From the NCBI GenBank assembly GCA_019915015.1, contig JAHBBC010000009.1, forward strand, positions 248,001 to 312,000: a stretch of 64,000 nt of DNA, read 5' to 3'. Below, one piece after another: positions 33,847 through 45,522 of this stretch. Origin of the DNA: Auriscalpium vulgare (Eukaryota > Basidiomycota > Agaricomycetes > Russulales > Auriscalpiaceae). Within the stretch, counting starts at the first letter, position 1. Every line of letters starts with the position of its first letter. Position numbers and translations under genes: made by a program. The notes under the pieces were generated by a model that was not told where the DNA came from, did not search any database, and worked only from the letters and a program-made list of their open reading frames with translations.

Positions 33847-36800
33847 GCGCACCAAAGATATCGTCAGCGAGTGAATACTCAACGGGACATCTGGCTTGGG
33901 GAGCAGGTCTTTGCTTGTTGTTGGAAGGGTGCCGTCAAAATGAGAGGAAGGCCGCGCGGCTATGTACCGACAAGTTTCCGGCGTTCCGCGCACGTTGTCA
34001 TCGACCCATCATCGCATCTCTCTCAGTCTCTACTAGCCTGCTCTCCTTCTGCCCAGCTTCCTCCACAACTTCCGCAAATTGACAAGCAGAAAATATCGAT
34101 GTCGATGAAGCATTTCCGCGAGGCGATAAATTCAGAGCACGCGCGCTCATGAGGTGCGTCTGCCCTATCCGATTATTATATGCATATTTACCTAGCAATT
34201 TCGGCGGTACTCGTGCGCTCGCGCAGTCCTTCTTTGTTCGACTTGCATGTGGAAAATCAGTCCCGAGGGCTGGAGACTAGATCACTCGGAATGTGGCGAC
34301 GGGAGCATGCAAGAGGACGAATAGATGTGCAGACTTCCATCCTGACGCGGACGCGTAAGTAGCAGTCCTCTTCTTATCTGTTTCAATTTGACGACAGCAC
34401 CGTCTCATCTCGTCCTCGCCGGACAGACGGCAACTGGTCTAGATTGAACTACCGTCCATCGTGCGCCACCTTCCGAACCTCCTGCGCAGCCATTTGTACT
34501 ACCGTGTAGTACTGGTGCCATGTTTGGGACCGCGGGCAGGCTCGAGCTCCCCTCCAAATATGGATCCCCTGTCCTCCACGCTTTCAATGCGCGAGAGTTA
34601 TCATCAGGTGCGTCGCACTCCTCTCGCGAGCCGCATTCGTTGATGCTTTCTTCCTTTGAGTCACTATTTGCAGCCCTACGGCGCACAATGCTTCCAAATA
34701 TTTACAAATACGCAGCACGCCCTACCATAAGCCTGTCCGTACCAGTTGCCGCCAATATCTGCACGTCAATTGAAGAACACTAAAACCGTGGAGTCTCGCA
34801 GGACACTTTGCGGTGCGCCTTGCATACTGTAAGAAAACTATTGCTGTTCTTCTATTGACTCATTTCTCCCGCATGTGTCTTCAGCTTCGCCGACTGCAAC
34901 CCGCGGACGTACTTGGGTTCCTCTGCGAGTTGAAAACGCGTACCAGACGGAACTCTCTCCGAAGTTTCATCCCTGTCGCCAACTATGTCAAGCTGTCCCA
35001 TTGTACTCTCCATCTAGCGGTACCAGGATGGAAGTCGGCCGAGGCGCACCCTGGTCGAGACTGCTTGAAATTCATGGACTTGGACCTGGCGTTGGTAGCG
35101 GCACAGAGAGTATTGCAAGGTGTGTGGCGGGCGTATTCGCCGCGATCGCGTTGTCTGACCTCGTTCCGTTTCCAGCAGCTCGCAGACGCCACACGCCGAC
35201 TGCCCATGCCGACTGCCACGCCGACTCGTATGTGCGCGCCAGCTTCACCCCGCTGCGCTCTCCTCCTCTTCAAGTAGACCAACCGTGCTGCCCGTTGGAT
35301 GGTAGCAGGAAGTCTCCCGCGCGGGGATGCATGATCCTCTTCCTTTTAGCAGCGGTCGACGGCTGATAGCCCGCAGTCACGCCAGCCGGATCACGACCCG
35401 CCTCGCCACATCTCTCGTCGATGTGGACTCCGCTCTGTCTCATCGCAGGACCATGCTCCACACACAATCATGGGGTCTATATGTATCTGTGGGTGCGGAC
35501 TTATGCCAGTCATCTCTATGACTAGGCTTGCGTAGCGCGCCGGCCACACTAGCTGCTTCCGCATCGGCATTGGCGACTTTTCTTCGAGCTCCATCTTCAC
35601 CTGCGATGCGGACCCGTCATGTATTGCAGGACACATTACGATACATGCGGTGGGACGTACTACTGAATTATACCTCGTTCGACAGACCAGCCTCGCGTAG
35701 CGGCTCAAATAGACCGCGAATGCACTCGCCGGTGGGAAGAGACGGCGATCGCGCGAGCGGGTGTGCAGGCGAGAGAGACAAGAAAACTAGAAAAGAAGAG
35801 TGACTTCGGCGTCCATGTAACTGGCACTTGAAAAATGGACGAAAGCCTCACTTGATAGCTACAGTTACGCAGATTAACATCAGAAGGCCTTAGAACAGAG
35901 CGACGGCCCTGATCGCACTGGTAAGTGGTTCGTGGACGAAGAAAACTCATGAGCCGGTCGCTGGTCGAGCTGAGCGTACCGTTCTCCACTGGCCAGCATG
36001 TAGGCCGCGTCCTTTCTCATCACCTATAAGCCAAAGCGCCTGAGACAGGTGGAAAGCACGTCGAAAATGCGTTTCGAGAGGGACGGAGCATCTTGGTGTG
36101 CGGGGTCCGTGCGATCTGGCCGGTCCGGCATGCGGACATTGGGGTCCTCGCCCTCGCGTCGTGATCCTTCCCAACTACCACCTCACCCTGACCTCACCAA
36201 ATGCCATTCACTCTTTGTTCACGCTCTCTGTGGGCATGCGACTAGACAGCAATTTGAGAATTTGAAGGCATCAGTCAAATTTTCGACAGTGTCGGTCACG
36301 GCGGCGCACGCACCGGAGAACAACAGCACAGAGGGCAGGCGGCGGGTCGTGAGTAGGTCTCCCATGATATCCGTAGCTTGACCTTATGGTATATCGGAAG
36401 ATAGTGGCCCTGGATATTGTCTCCCACTGTGGAGGCAAGGTGCAATCCGGGGCTATGCGCGCCACAATCAGTGGGCTTGACGTGAATGTGTCGACATCAG
36501 AGTGCATAGCGGGCGTGGGCTGTCTGCCTTCGATAATGTGGTTCGGTGTGCGACGCAGGTAGGCCTAGGATATATGACGATGGAGATGAAACGCTCATCG
36601 AGGATTCGGATAGCTTTCGGAGGAAATGTGCTCGAGACTGAGGCAGGACCACTATCACGGTGAGCATATTAGCAGTGCTCTTCTGATTCCCAACTTCCTG
36701 ACCTCCGATTCTCGTCCCGCTCTTGTAGTACGCGGCGCGGCGCACGCGCTCATCTCAAAAGCAGACTGATATAAGTAATCTCCGGCAGGACATAGCAAAC

Positions 36801-36857
36801 GGAAACGCTCTCGTTCTTGACCCCACCCCCACACCCTGATTGATTCGATGGCGGAAA
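33847..36857. other. Long gap with a relict block and no intact gene
   Basis: 34410-35050 is the second copy of the 30998-31570 block. 36125-36147 carries a short sequence also found at 48909-48933 and 57601-57623. Short frames (34813-35277, 34875-35366, 36049-36381) overlap one another in different phases and show no domain. I see no supported gene. Confidence 0.5.
34410..35050. repeat. Relict duplicated block, copy 2
   Basis: Homologous to 30998-31570 with many substitutions and indels. It lies on the other side of F-box member 6, so that gene sits between two copies of the block. Confidence 0.75.
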
Positions 36858-38058
36858 ATGCGTTATACGTTATACGTTAGCCACTTGATGGAGACCTTTC
36901 TATGGGGTAAGCTTGCCATTCCATGAGGCCAACGCGCTGTCTAATAATCCTGCCAGGTGTATACACAACCCTCTTTATATTCACCCTGTACCTTTTATTG
37001 TGCGCATCTCAAAAATCACCCTGCGTCGACGCGTGCTCATGTGTTTTCGGCGAGTCTAGCACAAAATATGGATCGAGAACGACAAGGGTGCTGTTCGGGG
37101 CGACAACTATGATGTACTCATAGCCAGCACACACGTCATCTTGGGAGCGCAGCTCGGTGACCTGTCCAACTCGCCCACTCGCCCCAGCGAAGCGTCCTTC
37201 CCGCTCCTCGTCAAGCTCGGTGGCAACTCCGTACTTGTGACGCGTTACCTTTCCCCCGTCAGCGTCAGTACCCGTGCGCCCCCTTGATCATCACTAATCT
37301 ATGATGGCTTATGCATATCGTTGAACACCAGTTCGTATTTGGTGACGGCATCGTTGCGTGGCGAGCATGGATGATCTGCGGCAAGTACTTGCGCATTTTG
37401 ATCGTGCCCGGCATCCTGTCACTCGCGACGGCCGGCGTCGTTGACGCTCGTGAGTAACATTTTGCTCACGGGCCTCATCGGCCTCCGCGTCTGGTGCGCC
37501 TATTCTCGTCGTCAAACGAGCAGTACGGACATAGACTGAAAGCGTTGTGCAGGAAACGGAGACGACACGGGGTCGTAGATATCACCAACATAAATGTCGG
37601 CAAGGACCGCACAGGCGCGGTGTTGCTGTTGCTATTCAAGTCCGGCGTGTTTTACTGCATCCTCTGGGTGCGTTTGGCAGTATCCGTGACTTTGCGATAT
37701 GTAAGCTGACACCGTGGTCAGATAGTGCACCTCGTCGAGGAGGCGATTGCCCAGCCCGGGACAGACCACCCGCTCGGTAATGTGGCTCTCATCTTGGAGG
37801 GGGCTTTGTCGCAGATGATCGTGAGTCGCCGCACATCCGCTCGCACAGAGCGCACATACTAAGGCAATGTCGTGCGCGCAGGGATTGTACCCTACTGCGG
37901 TCATTGCAGTCGCCGCGCTGCAGCGCGCGCATTACGAAAGCCAGACGTACGACTCGTCACCGCAGATCACGAAGGTCCTCAACACGCCCCGCCGCCCAGC
38001 ACGGCTCTCGTTTACGGTGTCAGAGTCTGTCACCAATGCGTCTGCGGATCTGGCGTAG
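36858..38058 (+). pseudogene. Decayed multi-pass (seven-helix type) membrane protein gene
   Basis: Exons can be traced with consensus introns. 36858-36906 gives MRYTLYVSHLMETFLW. From 36957, VYTTLFIFTLYLLLCA is the first clear membrane helix, followed by TRVLFGATTMMYS. At about 37119 the frame slips by one base into IASTHVILGAQLGDLSNSP. After an intron ending at 37330 comes FGDGIVAWRAWMICG ... RILIVPGILSLATAG, then NILLTGLIGLRVW in a conflicting frame. The helices GAVLLLLFKSGVFYCILW and VEEAIAQPGTDHPLGNVALI, and the end GLYPTAVIAVAALQR, are then intact. The pattern resembles receptor-like proteins common in agaricomycetes, of unknown ligand. The shift at 37119 and the broken junction near 37450 argue for a pseudogene, though sequence error is possible. 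Confidence 0.65.
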
Positions 38059-38311
38059 AGCAACAACTGGTTCGTTCGTGTATGTATAGGCATGTGCCGT
38101 CAACGGCTAGCTTGAAAGTGGCCCAAGCAAGGGCTTGTAATGAGAGATTTGCCTTGAAATCACCACTGTGTAATGTTTGCGCTATACGTGGAAATTAATT
38201 TTAGAGCGGTTATGGGACATGTCCCTGTATGCTAGCTCCGAAGGCGGGTGCAGCCCACAAGTCCTCCGCCATAATTCAACCACTAAGCTGTATTTCCCAC
38301 CAGCTATCCCG
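38059..38311. other. Short spacer, 3' flank of array member 7
   Basis: It contains GCAGCCCACAAGTC and CTATCCCGTCACGCGTCTG, shared with the 3' flanks of members 6 and 11. No gene. Confidence 0.7.
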
Positions 38312-40052
38312 TCACGCGTCTGACCGCACGGCGTTAAATGGAGAGTCCGCGTCCAGACTGGCCACAACTCCTTCCACCTTTCGCAGCCATGACGACGCCA
38401 CAGAGCAACTCAGTAGGTCAAGCTTGTCGAGCGGGGCACCACGGCGATGTCGACGTTCCAGCTCGCGGAGTAGCACTTCGTCGACACGCATCCTAGCAGT
38501 GCCTTCGGATCCTTCTTCTGCACCCTCGCTCTTGAAGGACCGGGCAAAGTTCACCCGGTACAACAGCAGGTCGCGCAGTCGCGGCCATACAATGGTGCCG
38601 CCGGCCACCCCGCTGCGCCGCCATGTTTCGTCCTCCATGCTCGCCGCCAAGATCTTGCATAGCGCTACTCCCGCCATGCCCGAAACAGCCAGGCTCTCCA
38701 GTTCCGTCGCGCCCCCAAATGTGTCCAACCAGTCAGCGGGATCAATCCAGGGGCCATGGTTGCGGACTGACTTCTCGCAGTCAAGGTTGATCGAGAGGGA
38801 GGACAGGTGATGTACGCCTATCACCGCGCAAAGTGTGCACATGAGGTCGACGGCAGTGTCCTCGGGATCGTCCCACTGAAATCTGAATAGCCTGTCGGTC
38901 GGTCCGTAACGAGCGTGTCTCGCAAAGAGCGTGAGTTGGGTGGCGCCCGTCGACTCGAAGATAGCGTCGCGATACGGCTCACGCGAAGGCGCAAGGAATG
39001 GGTATATCTCGTCAAAGTCCCATATGCCCTCCTCCGTCATGGACGTGACGCCCAGCGCAACGGTGTCTGGCGTCTTGACATGGTGGAGAAACCCAACACA
39101 CTCTGAGACCGACCCGGAGATATCAAGCCTGCGTAGCAAGGGCAGCTGAACAACCTCCGAGTCGGACACCTGCGAGGGCAAGACGGAGGAGAAGGGATGC
39201 AGACAGCCGTTGAGCAGGAGCGTCTCGATCTGGGAGAGTTGCCGTAGAGCGGCAAGGTAGTCTGGTACGGAGGGTAGGGAGTCTTGGAGGGTGTCGATCT
39301 CCAAAGAAACGAGGTGGCGGAGGAAGGATGAGGTCCACGGTAATGAGAGGGCCTGGCGTACCGTCAACTTGCGCAGGCGGGGCGCGTCGTCCGCGAACAG
39401 CTGAGCAGAGGGCAGGTCCGGAGGCATTATGACGTCGGCGATCTCCAGGAGTGGCGCCGGTGTGGACAGCAGAGAAGTGAGGTCGGGATGTCTTCCCTTG
39501 TATCTAGACAAGTCGAATAGTTTGACTTGTGCGAGCGTGTCGAAGGGCATCCGCCAATCCGACGAGTGGGCTGTAAGGTCGGCGTGGCAGGAAATGAGGA
39601 GCGGAAGGTTTTGAGACCGCGTGAGCATTGTGCGGGCCCACTTCTGGGGCATCGGGAAGACGAGGTTGCGCCAAAGCGAGGGGGTGGTGAGCATGACGTG
39701 TCTCCAACGTCGGCAGACATGAGCGAACCGCACCCATGGCGCAGTGCGCGGGGCGTGTTCGACTGGGCAGCGTTCCCAATGTTCTTGGCCCACAAAATAC
39801 GAGAATATGGAGACAAGGAGCTCGAGTGGAAGGCGAGAGATGGGCGCGGACGCGTTGATTCGGGAGTCCACGGTGGACAGCGAGCTGCTGTCGACATGAC
39901 AGACTCGCGAATCCAGGGTGGTTGACCAGAACGCAGCGGGGTTGGTAGGGATGTCGCTGGGACTGTTATGAAAAAACTTGAGCATCGGTTGAGAACTGCC
40001 AATGATAGACTGCGGCGCACCGTTTGCCAGGACCTTCTTTCTGACCGTCCAT
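38312..40052 (-). CDS. F-box/LRR-like protein, array member 7
   Basis: Exon 1 is 40052-40021 (32 nt, MDGQKEGPGK) and exon 2 is 39962-38312; about 560 residues. The F-box is LPLELLVSIFSYFVGQ ... APWVRFAHVCRRWRHVMLTTPSLW. It ends MRVDEVLLRELERRHRRGAPLDKLDL. Relative to member 6 it lacks about 18 residues just before LSTVDSRIN (the PAANLALKKER part of the N-terminal helix). The middle of the gene is near-identical to member 6 while the N-terminal part is closer to member 11 (SPSDI-TNPAAFW). That mosaic pattern suggests exchange between copies. It is intact by frame. Confidence 0.85.
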
Positions 40053-40386
40053 GGGTACCAACAGAGTCAACCAGTCAGAAATTCACGGAGCGTTTGGTTT
40101 GAAGAGTTTATTCATTGAAGAGAGCCTTTGTCCGCCCTTTGATTGGAATGTGTGTCGTCGCGGTTAGAGAGAGGCCGCGTCTTGCGCGTCCTGGGCTTGC
40201 TCTTGACCACATTGCCTGAGACTGGTCTCGCTGGCCGCTCTCTGACCTGCTCTCATTCCACACGATGTTCTTCGCCAGCCTCGCAAATCACACCGTATGG
40301 AGGCGGCGAGGCATTTCCCCAATCATATACCCAATATGTTACGAAGGCGATGAATTCGCAGCGCGTACATCTGCGACAGCCACTAA
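40053..40386. other. Spacer between array members 7 and 8
   Basis: Upstream flank of member 7 and 3' flank of member 8. No gene or clear motif. Confidence 0.6.
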
Positions 40387-42181
40387 TTATTCACTAGCTA
40401 TGCGTCCCTCATCGTCATATTCCGACGCCACCACGTTGGCCACAACTCTTTTCACGTTCCGCAGCCATGATGGCATCGCAGAACAGCTCACAAGACGAAG
40501 CTTCTCGAGCGCGGCCCCACATTCATGTCGACGCTGTAGCTCGCGGAGGAGCACCTCGTCAACACGCATTCCGGCGGTGATTGCTGCGTCTTCATCTCCG
40601 CTCTTGAAGGAACTGGGCAAGTACACATCGTACAACACAACGTCGCGCAATCGCGGCCACACAATGGTGCCGCCCGCCGCCCCGCTGCGCCGCCATGTTT
40701 CGTCCGCCTTGCTCGCAGCTAAGACCAAGCATAGCGCTGTTCCGACATTGCCGGTAGCCACCAGATTCTCCAGCTCCGTGGCTCGTCCAAACGTGCCCAG
40801 CCATTCCGTGGGCATAAGCCAATGGGCGTCTTTGAGGAGAGGTTCGTCGAGTACAATCGACAGCGATGACAGATGACGAACGCCGATCTCATCGCAAAGT
40901 GTGCACATGAGGTCGACGACGGTGTCCTCAGGATCCTCCCACTCAAATGCGAACGTCCGGTTGGTTCGTCCGCTGTTTGCATGGCCCGCCGTGAGGGTGA
41001 GGTCCCCCGAGTCCATCGACTGGAAGCCAACGAAGCGATACGGCTGCTGTTCGTACCCGCACTTGGGCACAAGGAATGGGTAGATTTCGTCAAAGTCCGA
41101 TATGCCGCCCTCCGTGATGGACGTGACGCCTAGCTCGACGTCCAGCGTTTTGAGATGGCGAAGAAATCCAACGCACTGTGAGACCTCTCCGGAGATTTCG
41201 AGCTTGCGTAGCGAGGGCAGCTGAACAACCTGGGGCACTGCCGGCGAGGGCAAGACGGAGAAGGAATGCAGACACCCCTTAAGCACAAGCGTTTCGATCT
41301 GGGAGAGTTGTTGTAGACCGGCGACAAAGTCTGGTAAGGAGGGTGGGGAGTTTTTGATGTCGTTGACCTCCAAATGAACGAGGTTGCGGACAAAAGATGA
41401 GGTCCACGGGAATGTGGGGGCGTCGCGTATTGTCAACTCGCGTAGGCGGGGCGCATGGTCTGCGAACAGCTGAGCAGGGGACAGCTGCGGAGGCATTTTG
41501 ATATCGACGATCTCTAGGAGTGGCGCCGGCGTGGAAAGCAAAGGAGCGAGGTCAGCGGGGCTTCCCTTGAAGCGTGACAAATTGAAGATCTTGACTTTTT
41601 CGAGGGTGTTGAAGGGCAGCAGCCATTCCTCCGAGCGTGCTGCACCGTTGCCGAAAACCGAGCAGTAAATGTTGATTGGGAGCAGCTTGGACCGTGCGAG
41701 CATCGCGTCAGCCCATTTTGGGGGCATCGGGAGAATGAAGTTGCGCCAAAGCGATGGACTGGCGAGCATGACGTGTCTCCAGCGTCGGCAGACATGAGTG
41801 AATCGTACCCACGAAACAGAGTGAGGGACGTGTCGGACGGCCGGGACGGGTTCATAACGGTCTTGGCCCACGAAGTACGAGAATATGGAGAGAAGGAGCT
41901 CGGATGGAAGACGCGAGATGGGTGCGGTGTATGCGATGATTCGGGCATCCATGATGGATAGTAGGGATGCGACAGCGGCCCTTTCTTTCTTCAGCGCCAG
42001 GTTGGCGGCCGGAGAGCCGCTTTCAACATGAAGGAGTCGCGAATCGAGGGTAGATTGCCAGAATGCTGCGATGCTAGCATCGACGTCGCTGGCAAAAAGA
42101 GTGTAAGTTGAGAACTGGTTGAACCCAAAGTTAGTAGACTGCCGCGCACCTTTCGCCAGGACCTTCTTTCTGACTGTCCAT
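40387..42181 (-). CDS. F-box/LRR-like protein, array member 8
   Basis: Exon 1 is 42181-42150 (32 nt, MDSQKEGPGE) and exon 2 is 42088-40387; about 577 residues. The intron carries a TACTAAC branch-point-like sequence and ends TTGCCAG. The unspliced frame stays open to 42414, but the family start favours 42181. The F-box is LPSELLLSIFSYFVGQ ... VSWVRFTHVCRRWRHVMLASPSLW. Repeat marks are FADHAPRLRELTI, SQCVGFLRHLKTLDVELGV and FDEIYPFLVPKCGY, and the end is MRVDEVLLRELQRRHECGAALEKLRL. Presumed SCF substrate receptor. Confidence 0.85.
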
Positions 42182-43293
42182 GTGCACCGACAGTTCTTGT
42201 CGACGAGATAAGCTAGGGAAGAGGTCTTTTTCGATTTTTCAAGTTTTTGGATGCGCGCCGTCGTGGTTATGTACATAAAGGGAGGCCGCGCGACTGGCAA
42301 AAACCTCGACTCGACGCCTTCGTCCTGCCTTCCTCTCAGACGGGTCTCGATCGCCTCTCTCTGCCCTGGTCTCTTCCACAAGACATTCTTCACCACCCTC
42401 TCTGACAAGCACAATGACCATCATACGACGCAAACAGCAAACAAGGACTCCGCGAACGCACGAGTGCCGCCGGGACTTTGAAGAGTAGCACGCGCTCCCT
42501 TCCGCCTGGCGCCAGACCCCTCGGATTGTAACCGCGAAGCATTCGCCGCAGACCGTGAACAATCCGCACCGTGCGGTAGAGTCAGAGCGAGAAAATCACA
42601 TGGACTTGGACGGGTTGGAGAAGTCAGGTGTGTCGATAGCTTCGTTCTTAGTACACGCTTCTCCGCGCTAACAGGTATTACATTTCAAAGATGCCGACGC
42701 AATTTACCAACATGTGGAGAAAGAGAATGTGCGCCATGTCGGGGAGAAGAAAGGCGACGAGAGTACGCACAGGAGGACGAGAAGGTGCGCAGCCTTCGCT
42801 CGCTCTCCACCCTTTGCGCCTTCCTGACTATCTGTTCTGACAAAAATTCTTACCTGAACGATCGTTTCATCCGCTCCAAGCTGAAACGGTACCAAGAGTG
42901 TCCGGAAGACCGCAGGTCTCCGAGTCGGCCACCAACATTTTTCATCGTCCCTACCCGACGGCTGCCACATCGTTGTCGACCATGCTCGTCACTGTCTCCC
43001 GGTGGCGATTACCTGCAAGACTGCTCTCGCTACATCAACTGATCCGAATCTAAGGTATGTCGACATCTTTCTCGCCTGATGTTTTTGCTGCCGAGCTGGT
43101 GGATGAGGAGGTCTGTCAACTTGTCGGAGGTTTCACAGTACTAGTGTATGCAATGAACTCTCCAATTACCATCGTGCCGTTTCTTCATTCTGAGAGAATC
43201 CTCAGCTCCGAGCTCGCAAAAGGACGTCAAAACCCAACAAAAATGTTAGCACAGAACGAGTCTATGGTGTCGCCAAAATTCTAGTCATTGTCG
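42182..43293. other. Spacer between array members 8 and 9
   Basis: Short plus-strand frames (42785-43042, 43057-43284) have no recognisable domain. No gene is called. Confidence 0.55.
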
Positions 43294-45111
43294 TTATTCG
43301 CAAGGTTCCGCCGAGGCCCAGCATACGCCTTCTTCACCTTCGCCCTCTTCGTCCTCGCTCTCTTCGAACGCGCCCTCTTCGTCCTCACCCCCGTTGCTTT
43401 CTTGCTCCCAAGGCCGGTCATTCTCGCACACGACAGTCGCGTCGGGGAGAATCGCATGAAGGGCCCAAACCGTCGACTTGCGGATATGGCATGCGTCCAT
43501 GTGAAGGTTGCTGAGAGGAGCACTGCCCAAGGCCGTGCGTTGTTCCAGTCGTCTCGGAAGCTCGTATTCCGGGAACGGGAGAAATGAAAACAAGGCCCAA
43601 CGGATAGTCAAAGACCGCAGATATGGGAGAAAGCATTTGTCCCGCGGGACATTCCTCGAAGTTGCACCTCCCAAGCGAGCGTTATCCCTGCGAGGAGAGA
43701 AACCCGTGGCGCGCTCCGGTGACTGCTGGGTTAGCAACTCCAACAGAGAAAGCGCCGCATGATTCCACGCCTCGACGCTGCGCAGTTTGAGTCTCGGAAC
43801 ACGTCCCAAGAAGGCCCACTGCGACACTTCGAACGACGGGAGGCCGATGACGAGTTCCTGGAGATGCTCCGAGGCGAGCGCGCGGATGGCCACTTCCGAT
43901 GCGCCGTATTCGGCCCACAAGTCTGTTTCTCCCTCAAACTCGATGGAAAGCTCGGGGGTTGTGATGGAGGGCGTGTCGCCGCAGCATGCGCGCACCCAGA
44001 TCCGGTGGGACGATGAGTCGATTCCGCTGCTGCGTATGGTCACGAAAAGCTTCGTTACGCGCCGGAGAGGTAAAGTGTCGTAGGTGCGCAGCAGCGAGAG
44101 CGCTGTTCGAAAGAACCTGGCGAGCATGCGCATCTTGATGCTCTCCTCCTTGTTTGGTTCGCTGTCGCTGCTGTCTGCTCGAACCTCGTCCTTCACGTAA
44201 GGCTCGGCTGACGTGACCTCGTCGTGATTCTGCAGGACGAATAGATGCTCCGACCGGTACTGTTGAACGCACAGGCTGATCTGGACGTCGGGTGGGAATG
44301 TGACATGTTGCAAGAAAAAGACGATTTCATCCGTCATGCCGGAAAGATGGAGGAAGGTGAGGTTGGGGAGCTGAGCATCGAGATCGGGGGTGTCATTCGA
44401 TCCTGGAAGGTAAAGATGAAGCGAAAGCTGCTGAAGTTGCGACATGTCCTGCAGTGCACTGACGATAGTCCCAAGAGGTACCGTGCAGCTGAGAACGTGC
44501 CCCGGACTGGAATAGGACATATCCAAGGTCACTAGGTCCTTCAGAAGGGGCGAAGACCACGGAATGTGCCGTCCAATGAAGCGAAAGTGTCGTAGATTCG
44601 GAGCATGCTCCCTGGTAATTGCGAGGAGGACTGTGGAGGCGCATGTATTGGCCCGGACATCCATACTTTCGAGAAGGGGAGCTGAACCACGCCATTCCAA
44701 ACGGATGTTCGAGTTCGAAAGGTGAAACTTGTAGTCTTGGGTGCGCCATAAGTTGCAGATTACCAGCTCAGCTGCCCAGGACTTGAGCGCAATAATCCAC
44801 TTTTCTGCGTCAAGAAAAAGCGAGCATGATCCGGCACGCTCCAGGAAAGCTCGCGCCCAGCTCTCGCCGATGTGGAGCTCAATGCGTGCCCAAAGGCGGC
44901 ATTGGTCAAGTGCATTTTGTCGCCATCGCTTGCACACATGCGTAACAGTGGGCCATCCCAGTTTTGTGTTACCCCCAGAGCCGAATGGAGGATCGATGTC
45001 GGACAAGAATGTGAATACAAGAGCGAGGATTTCAGGGGGAAGTCGCGAGACGGGGGTGAGAACATTGCGTCGGTGTTCAAGCCGTCGCAGGCCAACGGCG
45101 TCGGTGTTCAT
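43294..45111 (-). CDS. Second-subfamily F-box protein, array member 9
   Basis: A single open exon of 605 residues from ATG 45111. The F-box is at residues ~20-70: VSRLPPEILALVFTFLSDIDPP ... WPTVTHVCKRWRQNALDQCRLW. Leu-rich repeats follow (APNLRHFRFIGRHIPW, LPNLTFLHLSGM), then PRLKLRSVEAWNHAALSLL and LPRRLEQRTALGS. The tail is strongly acidic (NGGEDEEGAFEESEDEE). It is the intact counterpart of the frameshifted copy at 28357-30583. It lacks that copy's longer N-terminal helix: the frame is open upstream to a TAG near 45225 but offers no ATG, so a missing 5' exon is possible. Confidence 0.8.
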   Translation of the reverse strand: MNTDAVGLRRLEHRRNVLTPVSRLPPEILALVFTFLSDIDPPFGSGGNTKLGWPTVTHVCKRWRQNALDQCRLWARIELHIGESWARAFLERAGSCSLFLDAEKWIIALKSWAAELVICNLWRTQDYKFHLSNSNIRLEWRGSAPLLESMDVRANTCASTVLLAITREHAPNLRHFRFIGRHIPWSSPLLKDLVTLDMSYSSPGHVLSCTVPLGTIVSALQDMSQLQQLSLHLYLPGSNDTPDLDAQLPNLTFLHLSGMTDEIVFFLQHVTFPPDVQISLCVQQYRSEHLFVLQNHDEVTSAEPYVKDEVRADSSDSEPNKEESIKMRMLARFFRTALSLLRTYDTLPLRRVTKLFVTIRSSGIDSSSHRIWVRACCGDTPSITTPELSIEFEGETDLWAEYGASEVAIRALASEHLQELVIGLPSFEVSQWAFLGRVPRLKLRSVEAWNHAALSLLELLTQQSPERATGFSPRRDNARLGGATSRNVPRDKCFLPYLRSLTIRWALFSFLPFPEYELPRRLEQRTALGSAPLSNLHMDACHIRKSTVWALHAILPDATVVCENDRPWEQESNGGEDEEGAFEESEDEEGEGEEGVCWASAEPCE

Positions 45112-45522
45112 GAGTAACCTGAGGCGCCAGTCCGCTGCGCCCCACAGAATTGAGTTTCCCTGCCTGAGACGTAGGAGGAAATCAGTCGGAAGTGACTTCA
45201 GCTTTGCTCCAGCTTGACGATGGCGCTACCGACGGTTGGGATGCGGGCAGCAGCTAGAGCGAAGAGCTACGCACTTTGTGGGGTTGAGCTTCAATCCACC
45301 TACTATTCCACTTGGTAGTTGTCTGAGGCTAGGGCGATGGAGGAGGATAAAGACAGTTTCGTCGGACATGCACTGTGCCACGGACTCTGCGGGCCGCCCG
45401 GGCAGCCGGGCAGCGCGCCCACCGAGAGCGATTGCTTGAAGCGCCAGGCCGGCCTGCTCGACTGCGACCGTGACGATCTCAACGGCGCCGCTTATATTCG
45501 GTCTACCAGCGGATATGTACAA
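45112..45522. other. Spacer between two minus-strand F-box genes
   Basis: Upstream region of 43294-45111 and 3' flank of 45523-46536. No separate gene is supported. Confidence 0.55.

Noticed and set aside
42182..42414. N-terminal extension of array member 8 by about 75 residues
   Set aside because: The extension reads through a consensus intron (TACTAAC and TTGCCAG) and has no counterpart in paralogues, which all start at the mini-exon.
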